Source: Rhizobium phaseoli
Lineage (GTDB): Bacteria; Pseudomonadota; Alphaproteobacteria; Rhizobiales; Rhizobiaceae
Length of the DNA: 64,000 nucleotides
NCBI RefSeq assembly: GCF_003985125.1
Contig: NZ_ML133568.1
Span: 248,001 to 312,000 of the forward strand
Reading direction: 5' to 3'
Shown here piece by piece: positions 8,721-18,169 of the stretch. The notes below the pieces were generated by a model. That model made no database searches. It was not told where the DNA came from and was given only the letters and a program-made list of their open reading frames with translations. The position numbers and the translations under genes are program-made. How positions within the stretch are numbered: the first letter of the stretch is position 1; every line of letters begins with the position of its first letter.

Positions 8721-8828
8721 AGCGTGTCAGCGGATAGGCTTTAACTTCGACAACCGGGAGACGGGCTTCCTTTTTGCACTTTGCGGGGGAATTCGCTCAT
8801 AGAATGTGGTGCTCAGCCCGCCTCGCCG

Positions 8829-8880
8829 TGCCGGCAGCCCCCTCATCCGCCTGCCGGCACCTTCTCCCGCGGGGGAGAAG
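8829..8880. repeat. REP-like palindromic intergenic repeat
   Basis: Two hairpins in a row. TGCCGGCAG pairs with CTGCCGGCA around CCCCCTCATCCGC, then CTTCTCCC pairs with GGGGAGAAG. The phrase CCCCTCATCCG...CCGGCACCTTCTCCC is a common intergenic repeat in Rhizobium genomes and recurs at 44811-44854. It may act as a transcript-end hairpin. Confidence 0.7.
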
Positions 8881-8941
8881 AGGATCGTGGCAACGCCTCG
8901 CGTCTGTTGAAACTTCGGTTCGTCGCAGTCGCCGCTACGGC

Positions 8942-9421
8942 TCATGTCCTCCGATATAAAAAATACCGCCCTTCCTTGATCCCCTCCGGCAGCGGCAGCG
9001 CCGCCAGCTCGGGATGCTCCAGCGGCAGGCCGCTGACGGCGATGCCGTTGGGGGCGAGCACGCCGGCCACCAGTTGCGGCAGCCAGGTCAGCGTCACGGC
9101 GTCGATCTCGTCATGGCCGGTGCCGATATCGGCATGGGCGAGCGCCGCGCCGATGCCGAGGAAGGGCTGGCCGGAGTCGCGGATATTGCCGGTTACCATA
9201 TCTTCCGGATCCGGAGTCGAGGCCGAATAGGAACGGACCTCCCAGTCGAAGGCGATGATGCGGCGGCTGGGAAAGTGCTCGCGCAGATGGTCGTAGGTGC
9301 GGCCATTGCCGAGGCCGAATTCCAGCACCGGGCCGTCGATTTCGGCGACCAGATCGGTGATCGCGTTCAAAATATCGCGTTGGGCCGTCAACCGGCGAAT
9401 GAAGCTGTCGAGGCGGCTCAT
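8942..9421 (-). CDS. Class I SAM-dependent methyltransferase
   Basis: A 159-residue protein with the glycine-rich SAM-binding motif I, VLEFGLGNGRTYDHL (about residues 32-46), and an acidic motif II end in IIAFDWEV. The rest of a small Rossmann-type methyltransferase follows. It lacks an extra substrate domain, so the substrate cannot be inferred. A helical N-terminus (MSRLDSFIRRLTAQRDIL) precedes the fold. It is transcribed divergently from the DUF3095 gene, with about 125 bases between their starts, so a shared promoter region is possible. The methyltransferase call is good; the reaction is unknown. Confidence 0.82.
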   Translation of the reverse strand: MSRLDSFIRRLTAQRDILNAITDLVAEIDGPVLEFGLGNGRTYDHLREHFPSRRIIAFDWEVRSYSASTPDPEDMVTGNIRDSGQPFLGIGAALAHADIGTGHDEIDAVTLTWLPQLVAGVLAPNGIAVSGLPLEHPELAALPLPEGIKEGRYFLYRRT

Positions 9422-9545
9422 CTAATCCATATCCGTCATGAAAAATCGTGAGCGGGTGCTAACACATGAAACCTTGCCAAGTCGATTGCCGTAAATGGGA
9501 AATGGCGTTGCAGCACCAACATGGGTCTGTGCTAGGATCAATGAC

Positions 9546-10721
9546 ATGGAAACCGTGACCGACGAAGACTTCTTTGCCGCCGTGCCGCTCTTCAGCGCCT
9601 TCGAGGGCGTGACGGATGCCGCCAACTACCGGCCGCTGCCGGATGGATGGGTGCTGGCGCTGGCCGATATCGTCGGCTCGACCCAGGCGATCGCCGGCGG
9701 CCGCTACAAGGACGTCAACATGGCGGGCGCCAGCGTCATTTCGGCCGTCCTGAACGCCGTCGGCAAGGGCGATTATCCCTTCGTCTTCGGCGGCGACGGC
9801 GCGCTGATCGCGCTGCCGGGCTCGCTCGAGACGACGGCCCGCGAGGCGCTTGCCGCCGTGCAGGTCTGGGTCGAGGAGGATCTCGGCCTGATGCTGCGCG
9901 TCGCCATCGTTCCGGTCGCCGATACCCGCGCAGAGGGGCTCGACGTGCGCGTCGCGCGTTACTCGGCAAGCCCCTATGTCACCTATGCGATGTTCTGGGG
10001 CGGCGGCACCAGCTGGGCGGAACGGCAGATGAAGCGTGGCCACTACGCTATCGAGCGCGCCGCCCCGGGAACGCGGCCCGATCTCACCGGCCTCTCCTGC
10101 CGCTGGAGCCCGATCGACGCGCAGAACGGCGAGATCGTCTCGATCATCGCGGTTCCCGGCGAAGGCCGGCCGGGCGAAGAATTCCGCGACCTCGTCAACG
10201 GTATCGTCGCCATCACCGGCGAGCAGAACCGCGGCAGCCATCCGGTGCCGGCCGGCGGCCCGGACTTCGCCTTCTCGCTGCACGGCATCAATCGCGAGGC
10301 CAAGGCCACGGCACCCGCAGGCCGGCGGTTGCGCCAGAAGCTCTTCATTTTCCTGCAGCTCGCCATCACCGTCCTCTGCTACAAGCTCGGCATTCCGCTC
10401 GGCCGCTTCGATGCGCGCCGCTACAAGCGCGACGTCGCCGGCAATTCCGATTTCCGCAAGTTCGACGACGGGCTGAAAATGACGGTCGATGTCGATGCCG
10501 AACATCTGAAACGCATCGAGACGCTGCTCGAAGCGGCGCGGGCAAAGGGCATCGCCCGCTACGGCCTGCATCGGCAGGCCTCGGCGCTGATGACCTGCTT
10601 CGTGCCGACGCCGATTTCGCGCGACCACATGCATTTCATCGACGGCGCGTCAGGCGGCTATGCGGTGGCCGCGAGCCGGATGACCGGCAAGGCGCTTTCC
10701 GGCGTTGCCGTCACGCCTTGA
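9546..10721 (+). CDS. DUF3095 protein, divergent class III cyclase-like
   Basis: A 391-residue soluble protein of the DUF3095 family. I choose ATG 9546 (METVTDEDFF) because AGGA lies eight bases upstream; an earlier in-frame start at 9495 lacks a ribosome site. Residues 30-90 resemble a class III nucleotidyl cyclase core: ALADIVGSTQA places an Asp like the first metal ligand, and FVFGGDGALIALP resembles the second metal loop. The Asn/Arg catalytic pair is not evident. The C-terminal half carries one hydrophobic patch (LFIFLQLAITVLCY) but is not clearly membrane-spanning. Activity is untested as far as I know. The 3' end overlaps the convergent dehydrogenase gene by 11 bases. Confidence 0.8.
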   Translation: METVTDEDFFAAVPLFSAFEGVTDAANYRPLPDGWVLALADIVGSTQAIAGGRYKDVNMAGASVISAVLNAVGKGDYPFVFGGDGALIALPGSLETTAREALAAVQVWVEEDLGLMLRVAIVPVADTRAEGLDVRVARYSASPYVTYAMFWGGGTSWAERQMKRGHYAIERAAPGTRPDLTGLSCRWSPIDAQNGEIVSIIAVPGEGRPGEEFRDLVNGIVAITGEQNRGSHPVPAGGPDFAFSLHGINREAKATAPAGRRLRQKLFIFLQLAITVLCYKLGIPLGRFDARRYKRDVAGNSDFRKFDDGLKMTVDVDAEHLKRIETLLEAARAKGIARYGLHRQASALMTCFVPTPISRDHMHFIDGASGGYAVAASRMTGKALSGVAVTP

Positions 10722-12063
10722 TGACGTGATCGGCCGGCAGGCCGCGCCGGTTGAAGACGTTGCGGGTGTCGATGATCAGTGCTGCGCTTTTCGCGATCGC
10801 CGCATAATCCACGCTCTCATGGTCGGTCGCCACCAGCACCGCATCGTAGCCGGAAACGGCGTCCGGCGTCAGCGCCACCGATTTGCGGCCCTTCAGCGCC
10901 TGGTGTTCGCGCGTCGGCGGGATCTCGGCGACGAAGGGGTCGTGATAGTCGGCCCGTCCGCCGCGTTCCTCGATGATCTCGATCAGCCGCAGCGACGGGC
11001 TCTCTCTGATATCGGCGACGTTTTTCTTGTAGGCGAGCCCGAGCACCAGCACCCGGCTGCGGCTCAGCGCCTTGCCGGCGCGGATGTCGAGCGCCTCGGC
11101 AAGCTTGCCGACGACATAACGCGGCATCGCCGAATTGATCTCGCCGGCAAGCTCGATGAAGCGGGTCGGCAGCTCGTATTCGCGCGATTTCCAGGTGAGG
11201 TAGAAGGGATCGATCGGGATGCAATGGCCGCCGAGGCCGGGGCCGGGATAAAAGGGCATGTAGCCAAAGGGCTTGGTCTTGGCCGCCTCGATCACTTCCC
11301 AGACGTCGATGCCCATCGCCGCATAGACGGTCTTCAGCTCGTTGACGAGGGCGATATTGACAGAGCGGAAGATGTTTTCGGTGAGCTTCACCGCCTCGGC
11401 CGTCGCATTCGAGGAAACAGGAACGACGGTCGATACCGCCGCGCCATAAAAGGCCTTCATCAGCGCCAGCGCCTCGGGCCCGTCGCCGGCGACGACCTTC
11501 GGGATGGTGGCGGTGTGATAATGCTGGTTGCCGGGATCCTCGCGCTCCGGCGAGAAGCCGACGAAGAAATCCGCGCCGGATTTCAGGCCGGTGCCTTCGA
11601 GAATGACCTTGACGATATCGTCGGTCGTGCCGGGATAGGTGGTCGATTCCAGCACGACGAGCTGGCCGGGACGCAGATGCCGGGCGATCGAGCGCGACGT
11701 CGCCTCGACGAAGGAAAGATCGGGATCGCGATGTTTGGTCAGCGGCGTCGGCACGCAGATGATGATGACGTCGCAGGCGGCAAGACCGGCGAAATCGGTG
11801 GTCGCCTGGAAACGACCGGCATCGATCTCGGCGGCAAGGGCTGCGTCGCTGACGGCGTCGATATAGGAGCGGCGGGCATCGAGCGCCACCATCTTGGACG
11901 GGTCGATGTCGAAGCCGGTGACCGCAAAACCGCTGCGCGCCACCGCGATTGCCAGCGGCAGGCCGACATAGCCGAGCCCGATGACGCCGGCACGCGCCGC
12001 GCGGGTTTCGATCTTCTGCAAAAGCGTATCGAAGGTGGAGGTGGCCAAGGCGGGATCTTTCAA
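10711..12063 (-). CDS. Nucleotide-sugar dehydrogenase (UDP-GlcNAc / UDP-Glc 6-dehydrogenase family)
   Basis: A 450-residue member of the UDP-glucose/GDP-mannose dehydrogenase family, which oxidises C6 of a nucleotide sugar to a uronic acid in two NAD-dependent steps. The N-terminal Rossmann motif is GLGYVG (residues 29-34). The catalytic Cys281 sits in GPGLGGHCIPIDPFYL, with Lys226 (AVKLTEN) and Asp285 also in place. SPERE (171-175) and the wording around it are closer to the WbpA/WbpO UDP-N-acetylhexosamine branch than to UDP-glucose dehydrogenase, which is inference. The product would feed polysaccharide synthesis; the glycosyltransferases at 20437-24042 are possible but unproven users. It is the only gene on this transcript. 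Confidence 0.9.
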   Translation of the reverse strand: MKDPALATSTFDTLLQKIETRAARAGVIGLGYVGLPLAIAVARSGFAVTGFDIDPSKMVALDARRSYIDAVSDAALAAEIDAGRFQATTDFAGLAACDVIIICVPTPLTKHRDPDLSFVEATSRSIARHLRPGQLVVLESTTYPGTTDDIVKVILEGTGLKSGADFFVGFSPEREDPGNQHYHTATIPKVVAGDGPEALALMKAFYGAAVSTVVPVSSNATAEAVKLTENIFRSVNIALVNELKTVYAAMGIDVWEVIEAAKTKPFGYMPFYPGPGLGGHCIPIDPFYLTWKSREYELPTRFIELAGEINSAMPRYVVGKLAEALDIRAGKALSRSRVLVLGLAYKKNVADIRESPSLRLIEIIEERGGRADYHDPFVAEIPPTREHQALKGRKSVALTPDAVSGYDAVLVATDHESVDYAAIAKSAALIIDTRNVFNRRGLPADHVIKA

Positions 12064-12220
12064 ACGGGGAACAGGGAAAGCTGATCTAATGCATCATCGC
12101 GGTGAATTAAACCCGATCCCCTCGTCTCTCCTCGCGACGATCGAAAGGCTGTATATGCCCGGTAAGGCCCCTCACCCCATCCTCTCTCCGCGAGGAGACA
12201 GGAAGCAAAGGCGAAATGTG

Positions 12221-12484
12221 ATGGCGACGTCGAAAATTGATGGCGATGGTGTTGATCAATACCGCATTTTGCTACGTGTCATGGGAGACGTGTTGGTAGA
12301 AATTCGAGCGACTGAAAATTTGCAGAAAGCAAAGATTTTATCGGATGTCTTTCATAACGTCCCCGCCGGCATCGCAAGCAGATTCACACCCGAGGCGATC
12401 GAAAAGGATGTTTACCAAAGAGCGGCTCGACTCAAATGCGAGAAGCAGGTGGATTTAATGTTTGCATCGGCACGGCGACCTTGA
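12221..12484 (+). CDS. Small hypothetical protein
   Basis: An 87-residue soluble protein starting at ATG 12221. An AAAGGCG stretch upstream could serve as ribosome site. The sequence is charged and helical-looking (VEIRATENLQKAKILSDVFH, then EAIEKDVYQRAARLKCEKQ). There is no signal peptide, membrane segment or motif I recognise. Base composition is lower in GC than its neighbours, which can indicate recent acquisition or weak selection. The frame is open further upstream into the dehydrogenase start region, but that part reads as shadow sequence. Support is moderate. Confidence 0.45.
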   Translation: MATSKIDGDGVDQYRILLRVMGDVLVEIRATENLQKAKILSDVFHNVPAGIASRFTPEAIEKDVYQRAARLKCEKQVDLMFASARRP

Positions 12485-12870
12485 ACCGGTAAAAAGCGCC
12501 CGTCGCTCGACCAGAAGCAAAGGAAATCGACGTGCAGTGGCCGGCCCTGCAGTCCTTAGCCAGGTGTGGCTAAAATGCCCCGGCACAATCCTTTGTTGCA
12601 ACTTTGGAGCACAAAAAAATCCTCGTCCCCATTGTTTCGCACATGCAGCACCCCTATTTTGACTTTTGATAATGAACCGCTGTGAAAGGACTACCCGTCC
12701 GGTTCCCGCCCGGGGAGCTGAGGGGCGCCGTTGCCGGGCTTTCGGCAGATCGTTGACACAATATTACCGCTCGTACATCCTGATTTCCTTGTGACCTGCG
12801 CATGAAAATGCGCCGGCCGAAGGATTTTTGCCTCTTGGGGATGGCGTGCCTTATGAGGATCATACCGAGA
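12485..12870. other. Gene-free stretch before the cyclase gene
   Basis: About 386 bases with no convincing gene. It includes a possible promoter for the downstream cyclase, TTGACA at 12753-12758 with a weak -10 about 17 bases on. A low-complexity run (ACAAAAAAATCC) lies near 12611. Short frames here have no ribosome site or recognisable content. Confidence 0.4.
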
Positions 12871-14214
12871 ATGAGCACGATCGAATCCAGCGTGTCCTCC
12901 ATCCTGTTGGACCGGGTCGCTGAATGGCTGACCAACTCTTCGCTGGCCGGCGACGAGCTTGAAAACATTGTGCGCGGTTTCTGCGAAAGGCTTGCCGCCG
13001 CCGGCCTGCCGATCGCACGCGTGCACCTGACGTTCTCGATGCTGCATCCGCTTTACGATGCGCTGAGCTTCACCTGGCGGCGCGCCAGCGGCGTCACCAT
13101 CGAGGGCTTCCGCATGCCGGCCGGGCAGAAGCCGGACCGCTTCCTGCAGAGTCCCTATTATTACCTGCTCGACAACAACCTGCAGCACATCCGCCGCCGG
13201 CTGAGCCAAGAAGGGCCGGCCGAATTCCCGATCTTCGAGGATCTGCGCAAGGACAAGATCACCGACTACCTCGCCTTCGTGCAGCCCTTCGGCGACGGCT
13301 CGGTGCAGGGCATGATGGGCTCGTGGTCGACCGACCACAATAATGGCTTTTCCGACGACATGATCGATGCGCTGCTGCGGATGCAGAACCATCTGGCGGT
13401 CGCCGCCAAGATGGCGGTGCTCGGCAAGCTCGCCAACAATATGCTGACCACCTATCTCGGCGGCGACGCCGGCAAGCGGGTGCTGAACGGCCAGATCCGC
13501 CGCGGCGACGGCGAGACGATCCGTGCGGCCCTCGTCATGGGCGACATGCGCGAATCCACCATGTATGCCGAAAAGGAAGGCCGCCAGGCCTATATCGACA
13601 CGCTGAACCAGTTTTTCGACGCGATCGCCGCCCCCTTCAACCGCAATGGCGGCGAAATATTGAGCTTTCTCGGCGACGGCTTCCTGGCCGTCTACCCCTG
13701 CGGGCGCCACAAGGACCCGTCGAAAATCGCCTGCGAGGCAGCGCTTTCGGCCGTCCACCAGGCACAGGCGCGGGTCGCCGAACTCAACGGCGAACGCGAG
13801 CAGAAGGGCCTCAGCAAGATCGGCTACGGCATCGGCCTGCATGTCGGCAACGTCATGTTCGGCAATGTCGGCCTGAAAGACCGCCTGACCTTCTCCGCCT
13901 TCGGATCGGCGGTCAACGAGGTGCAGCGGCTGCAGATCCTGACCAAGAAATACGGCCGCGAGGTGGTCGCCAGCCAGGCCTTCGCCGGTTATTGCGGCGG
14001 CGAGTGGACGCGGCTCGGCGAAGAGAAGCTGCGCGGCATCCGCCAGAAGGTGACGGTGCTGCAGCCGCGCGCGCCGGCCCCGGAGATCCATGTCGACGAA
14101 CATTTCCGCGAGGCCGTGCAGAACGGGCTTTCCGAAGCCGAGCAGGTCATTCTGCTGCACCGGGACGCGAAGAAACAGGTCAAGCGCACCAGCATGGAGA
14201 AGTTCATCCAGTAA
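12871..14214 (+). CDS. Adenylate/guanylate cyclase with N-terminal sensor region
   Basis: A 447-residue protein if read from ATG 12871 ([10 protein letters not shown]); in-frame ATGs at 12802 and 12853 are alternatives. Residues 1-190 form a soluble sensor-like region, possibly GAF-like, with no membrane helix. A class III cyclase domain follows at about 215-400. The metal sites read VMGDMREST and [10 protein letters not shown], and the Asn/Arg pair is in [10 protein letters not shown]. The base-selecting Lys is replaced (ILSFLGDG) and the first motif departs from the usual TDIRGFT, so specificity or activity could be unusual. It is the only intact class III catalytic domain of standard form in the window. 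Confidence 0.87.
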   Translation: MSTIESSVSSILLDRVAEWLTNSSLAGDELENIVRGFCERLAAAGLPIARVHLTFSMLHPLYDALSFTWRRASGVTIEGFRMPAGQKPDRFLQSPYYYLLDNNLQHIRRRLSQEGPAEFPIFEDLRKDKITDYLAFVQPFGDGSVQGMMGSWSTDHNNGFSDDMIDALLRMQNHLAVAAKMAVLGKLANNMLTTYLGGDAGKRVLNGQIRRGDGETIRAALVMGDMRESTMYAEKEGRQAYIDTLNQFFDAIAAPFNRNGGEILSFLGDGFLAVYPCGRHKDPSKIACEAALSAVHQAQARVAELNGEREQKGLSKIGYGIGLHVGNVMFGNVGLKDRLTFSAFGSAVNEVQRLQILTKKYGREVVASQAFAGYCGGEWTRLGEEKLRGIRQKVTVLQPRAPAPEIHVDEHFREAVQNGLSEAEQVILLHRDAKKQVKRTSMEKFIQ

Positions 14215-14369
14215 AACGCCAGGCCGGCACCGATAAAATTGCGTGTTTCGTCCGCACCACCACGGCGAAAGGCGGCAATATCCCCTTGATTGTCATCAGC
14301 TAGACACCCCGTTTGCGGTACGATAGTGTGCCTTAACGGGAACATAGAAGACTGGGGAATTTCATTGGT

Positions 14370-16259
14370 ATGGCGTCCGCTGCCGATTTGTTGCGTATTG
14401 AGAACCTCGATATCTCCTTCTCCGTTTTCGGCGACCGGCTGCGTGTCGTAAAGGAAGCCAATCTCCGCATCCTTCCGGGCAAGGTCACCGCTCTCGTCGG
14501 TGAATCCGGCTCGGGCAAATCGGTGATCAGCCAGGCGATCATGGGCATCCTGCCCAATCCGGCCAAGGCGTCGGGCAGCATCCTCTTCACCGATCCGCTC
14601 GACAACAGCACGACCGATATCCTCTCCCTGTCGCGCGACAGCGAGGACATGCGCGACCTGCGCGGCCGGCGCATGGCGACGATCTTCCAGGAGCCGATGA
14701 CCTCGCTGTCGCCGCTGCACACGGTCGGCAACCAGATCAGCGAAGCGCTTTTGATCCACACCGAGATCGACAAGCAGGAGGCGCGTGAAAAGACCGAGGA
14801 AATGCTCGGCCTCGTCGGTTTTTCCAATCCGCACCGCACCTACGACATGTATCCGTTCGAATTGTCCGGCGGCATGCGCCAACGCGCGATGATCGCCATG
14901 GCGCTGATCTGCAAGCCGGCGCTGCTGATCGCCGACGAGCCGACGACAGCGCTCGACGTGACGATCCAGGCGCAGATCCTGGAATTACTGCGCGACCTGC
15001 AGGCCAAGCTCGGCATGGCGATGCTGCTCATCACCCACGATCTCGGCATCGTCGCCAACATGGCCGACGAGGTGGTCGTCATCTATCACGGCGAAATCAT
15101 GGAAGCCGGGCCGGTCGAGGCGATCTTCCGCAATCCGCAGCATCCCTATCTCAAGGCGCTGATGGCCGCCGTTCCGCATTTCGACATGAAACCCGGCGAG
15201 CGGCTGAAGGCGCTGCGCGATGTGCCGGTCAATCTCGAGACGCTGGTCGGCAAGAAGAAGCCGCTGCAGGCGGAGACGCCGGGCACGCTGCTGTCCGTCA
15301 CCAATCTCTCGAAGACCTACAAGACGCGCAGGCGCAGTCTCCTCGGCAGGCAGGAGGCCACCGTCGTGCGCGCCGTCGACGATGTCAGCTTCGACATCCG
15401 CCGCGGCGAATGTCTCGGCCTGGTCGGCGAATCCGGCTGCGGCAAGACGACGCTCAGCAAGATCCTGATGCGCGCCGTAACGCCCGACAGCGGCGCGGTC
15501 GTGTTCAACGACGGCAAGGATGTCATCGACGTGCTTGCCGTCAAGGGCGCCGAACTGCAGGATATGCGCACCAAGATCCAGATGGTGTTTCAGGATCCGG
15601 TCTCCTCGCTTTCGCCCCGCATGACGGTGCGCAACATCTTGAGCGAACCACTGGAGATCCATGATCGCGGCGACAGCGCCGAGCGCAAGCGCAAGGTCGA
15701 AGGACTGATGGGGGCGATCGGCCTCGACAAGCGTTATCTCAGCCGCTACCCGCACAGCTTCTCCGGCGGCCAGCGCCAGCGTATCGGCATTGCCCGCGCG
15801 CTTGCCCTCGGGCCGAAACTCGTCATCCTCGACGAACCGGTCTCCGCACTCGACGTCTCCGTCCAGGCGCAGATCCTCAACCTCTTGAAGGATCTGCAGA
15901 AGGAACTGGGGCTGACCTATCTGTTCATCTCGCACAACCTCGCCGTCGTCGATTACATGGCCGACCGCATCGCCGTCATGTGCAAGGGCCGCATCGTCGA
16001 GATCGCGCCGCGCGAGATCATCCTGCGCGATCCGGTGCATCCCTATACGAAATCGCTGCTCGCCGCCGTCCCCTTCCCCGATCTCGACCGGCCGCTCGAT
16101 TTCAAGGCGCTGCGCGAAAACGGCGCCGCCGACAAGCAGAACTGGGGGAAAACCTTCACCGCCGAGCATGACGATGCCGCCGAGCTTGCCTATGCCGATC
16201 TCGGCGACGGCCATCTCGTGCGCGCCCGCAAGGGCGCCGATATCAGGGAGTTGCGCTGA
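14370..16259 (+). CDS. Peptide-type ABC importer, fused double ATP-binding protein
   Basis: A 629-residue protein with two complete ABC ATPase domains (a DppD-DppF or YejF-type fusion) that powers uptake of peptides or related solutes. Domain 1 (about 1-290) has [17 protein letters not shown] and [12 protein letters not shown]. Domain 2 (about 305-600) has [21 protein letters not shown] and [12 protein letters not shown]. Each is followed by the oligopeptide-ABC C-terminal extension ([26 protein letters not shown]). All catalytic residues are present in both. It is the first gene of a four-gene operon and overlaps the binding-protein gene by one base. The substrate is not evident. Confidence 0.95.
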   Translation: MASAADLLRIENLDISFSVFGDRLRVVKEANLRILPGKVTALVGESGSGKSVISQAIMGILPNPAKASGSILFTDPLDNSTTDILSLSRDSEDMRDLRGRRMATIFQEPMTSLSPLHTVGNQISEALLIHTEIDKQEAREKTEEMLGLVGFSNPHRTYDMYPFELSGGMRQRAMIAMALICKPALLIADEPTTALDVTIQAQILELLRDLQAKLGMAMLLITHDLGIVANMADEVVVIYHGEIMEAGPVEAIFRNPQHPYLKALMAAVPHFDMKPGERLKALRDVPVNLETLVGKKKPLQAETPGTLLSVTNLSKTYKTRRRSLLGRQEATVVRAVDDVSFDIRRGECLGLVGESGCGKTTLSKILMRAVTPDSGAVVFNDGKDVIDVLAVKGAELQDMRTKIQMVFQDPVSSLSPRMTVRNILSEPLEIHDRGDSAERKRKVEGLMGAIGLDKRYLSRYPHSFSGGQRQRIGIARALALGPKLVILDEPVSALDVSVQAQILNLLKDLQKELGLTYLFISHNLAVVDYMADRIAVMCKGRIVEIAPREIILRDPVHPYTKSLLAAVPFPDLDRPLDFKALRENGAADKQNWGKTFTAEHDDAAELAYADLGDGHLVRARKGADIRELR

Positions 16260-18166
16260 TGGTAACGCGTCGCACCTTTTTGGGCGGCCTTGTCGGCGCC
16301 GCGATCGCCCCGGCGGTGCTTCGCGCCGAGCAGGCAGTCGAGCCGGAATTCCTCAAGGAGCGGTTGGCCGCAGGCAGCCTGCCTGGCATGGCCGAGCGCA
16401 TTCCCGCCCGTCCGCGCATCGTCAATTTGAAGGAGATGGGGCTCGAACCCGGGACCTATGGCGGCACGGTGCGCACCATCATCGGCAGCCAGCGCGACAT
16501 CCGCTTCATGACGATCTACGGCTATTCCCGCCTGGTCGGCTACGACAAGCACCTGCAGTTCCAGCCTGACATTCTCGCCGACTTCCGCTCCGAGGACGAC
16601 ACGGTCTTCACCTTCACGCTGCGCGAAGGCCATAGATGGTCCGATGGCGAGCCGTTCACCGCCGACGATTTCCGCTACTGGTGGGAAGACGTCATCCTGA
16701 ACGACAAGCTGACGCCGGGCGGCGGCGCGCTCGAGCTTCGACCGCACGGCAGCCTGCCGCGCTTCGAGATGCTCGATCCGCTGACGGTGCGCTATACGTG
16801 GGAAAAACCCAATCCGATGTTCCTGCCGACGCTCGCAGGTCCCCAGCCGCTCGTCATCTTCGGACCGGCGCATTACCTCAAGCAGTTCCATAAGAAGTTC
16901 CAGCCCGACCAGGCGAAGATGGAACAGATGATGCAGACGAGCCGCGTCAAGAAGTGGCAGGATCTGCACATCAAGATGGCGCGCTCCTACCGTCCTGAGA
17001 ATCCCAACCTGCCGACGCTCGATCCCTGGCGCAACACGACGGCGTTGCCGGCCGACCAGTTTGTCTTCGAGCGCAATCCGTTCTTCCACCGGGTCGACGA
17101 GACCGGCAGACAGCTGCCCTATCTCGACCGCTTCGTCCTCAACGTCTCCTCCTCGTCGATCATCGCCGCCAAAGCGGGTGCCGGCGAAGCCGATCTGCAG
17201 GCGACCGGCATCGATTTCAACGACTACACCTTCCTGAAGGAGGCCGAGAAGCGCTTCCCGGTGAAGGTCAATCTCTGGAAGGTGGCGCGCGGCTCGCGCA
17301 TCACGCTGCTGCCGAACCTCAACTGCGCCGACGAGGTGTGGCGCGGCCTGTTCCGCGACGTGCGCCTGCGCCGGGCGCTGTCCCTCGCGATCGACCGGCA
17401 TGAGATCAACATGGTCGCCTTCTACGGCTTGGGCACGCCGAGCGCCGATACCGTGCTGCCCGACAGCCCGCTGTTCAAGCAGGAATATGCCGACGCCTTC
17501 GTCAAGTTCGATCCCGACGAGGCCAACCGCCTGCTCGACGAACTCGGCTTGACCAAACGCGACGACGACGGCATCCGGCTGCTGCCGGACGGCCGGCGCG
17601 CCGAGATTACCGTCGAGACCGCCGGTGAAAGCAATCTCGATACCGACGTGCTGGAGCTGGTGCACGATCACTGGGCCAATATCGGCCTGGCGCTCTATAC
17701 CCGCACCTCGCAGCGCGATATCTTCCGCAACCGCGCCATGAGCGGCACGATCATGATGTCGATCTGGTACGGCCTCGACAATGGCGTGCCGACGGCCGAC
17801 ATGTCGCCGTCCGGGCTCGCCCCGACGCTCGACGATCAGCTGCAATGGCCGCTCTGGGGCATGCACTATCTCTCTGCCGGCCAGGAGGGTGTGGCGCCCG
17901 ACCTGCCGGAGGCGGCCGAACTGATCGATCTGCTCAACCAATGGGGCTCGACGGCGAAGTTCGAGGAGCGCCAGGCGATCTGGCACAGGATGCTGTCGCT
18001 CTATACGCAGCAGGTGTTTTCGATCGGCCTGATCAACAGCACGCTGCAGCCGATCCTTCGCGCCGCCAAGCTGCAGAACCTGCCCGAGAAAGCCCTCTAC
18101 GGCTTCGATCCCACCTCCTATCTCGGCATCTACATGCCGGATGCATTCTGGTACAAGGAGGCCTGA
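16259..18166 (+). CDS. Peptide-type ABC importer, periplasmic substrate-binding protein
   Basis: A 635-residue family 5 solute-binding protein of the DppA/OppA/YejA type. The N-terminus [15 protein letters not shown] contains a twin-arginine motif followed by a hydrophobic run, so Tat export is plausible. The length is above the usual ~530 for DppA and nearer to YejA-like proteins. The body contains the typical EGHRWSDGEPFTADDFRYW region and LRRALSLAIDRHEIN. It captures the solute in the periplasm and hands it to the two permeases encoded next. The start overlaps the preceding stop by one base. Substrate unknown. Confidence 0.93.
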   Translation: MVTRRTFLGGLVGAAIAPAVLRAEQAVEPEFLKERLAAGSLPGMAERIPARPRIVNLKEMGLEPGTYGGTVRTIIGSQRDIRFMTIYGYSRLVGYDKHLQFQPDILADFRSEDDTVFTFTLREGHRWSDGEPFTADDFRYWWEDVILNDKLTPGGGALELRPHGSLPRFEMLDPLTVRYTWEKPNPMFLPTLAGPQPLVIFGPAHYLKQFHKKFQPDQAKMEQMMQTSRVKKWQDLHIKMARSYRPENPNLPTLDPWRNTTALPADQFVFERNPFFHRVDETGRQLPYLDRFVLNVSSSSIIAAKAGAGEADLQATGIDFNDYTFLKEAEKRFPVKVNLWKVARGSRITLLPNLNCADEVWRGLFRDVRLRRALSLAIDRHEINMVAFYGLGTPSADTVLPDSPLFKQEYADAFVKFDPDEANRLLDELGLTKRDDDGIRLLPDGRRAEITVETAGESNLDTDVLELVHDHWANIGLALYTRTSQRDIFRNRAMSGTIMMSIWYGLDNGVPTADMSPSGLAPTLDDQLQWPLWGMHYLSAGQEGVAPDLPEAAELIDLLNQWGSTAKFEERQAIWHRMLSLYTQQVFSIGLINSTLQPILRAAKLQNLPEKALYGFDPTSYLGIYMPDAFWYKEA

Positions 18167-18169
18167 GGC

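Larger units (their letters stand above)
8603..8941. other. Gene-free stretch between DUF805 copy 2 and methyltransferase
   Basis: 339 bases without a credible gene. It holds the presumed minus-strand promoter region of DUF805 copy 2 with its duplicated segment (8678-8720) and a REP-like double hairpin (8829-8880). A short minus-strand frame across 8727-8945 is produced by the repeat and is not a gene. Confidence 0.7.

Noticed and set aside
8727..8945. Short minus-strand frame in the gap after DUF805
   Set aside because: Built from the REP-like repeat; the same frame appears wherever this repeat occurs in this orientation.
12462..12662. Short plus-strand frame before the cyclase gene
   Set aside because: No ribosome site, no recognisable content, starts inside the preceding small gene.
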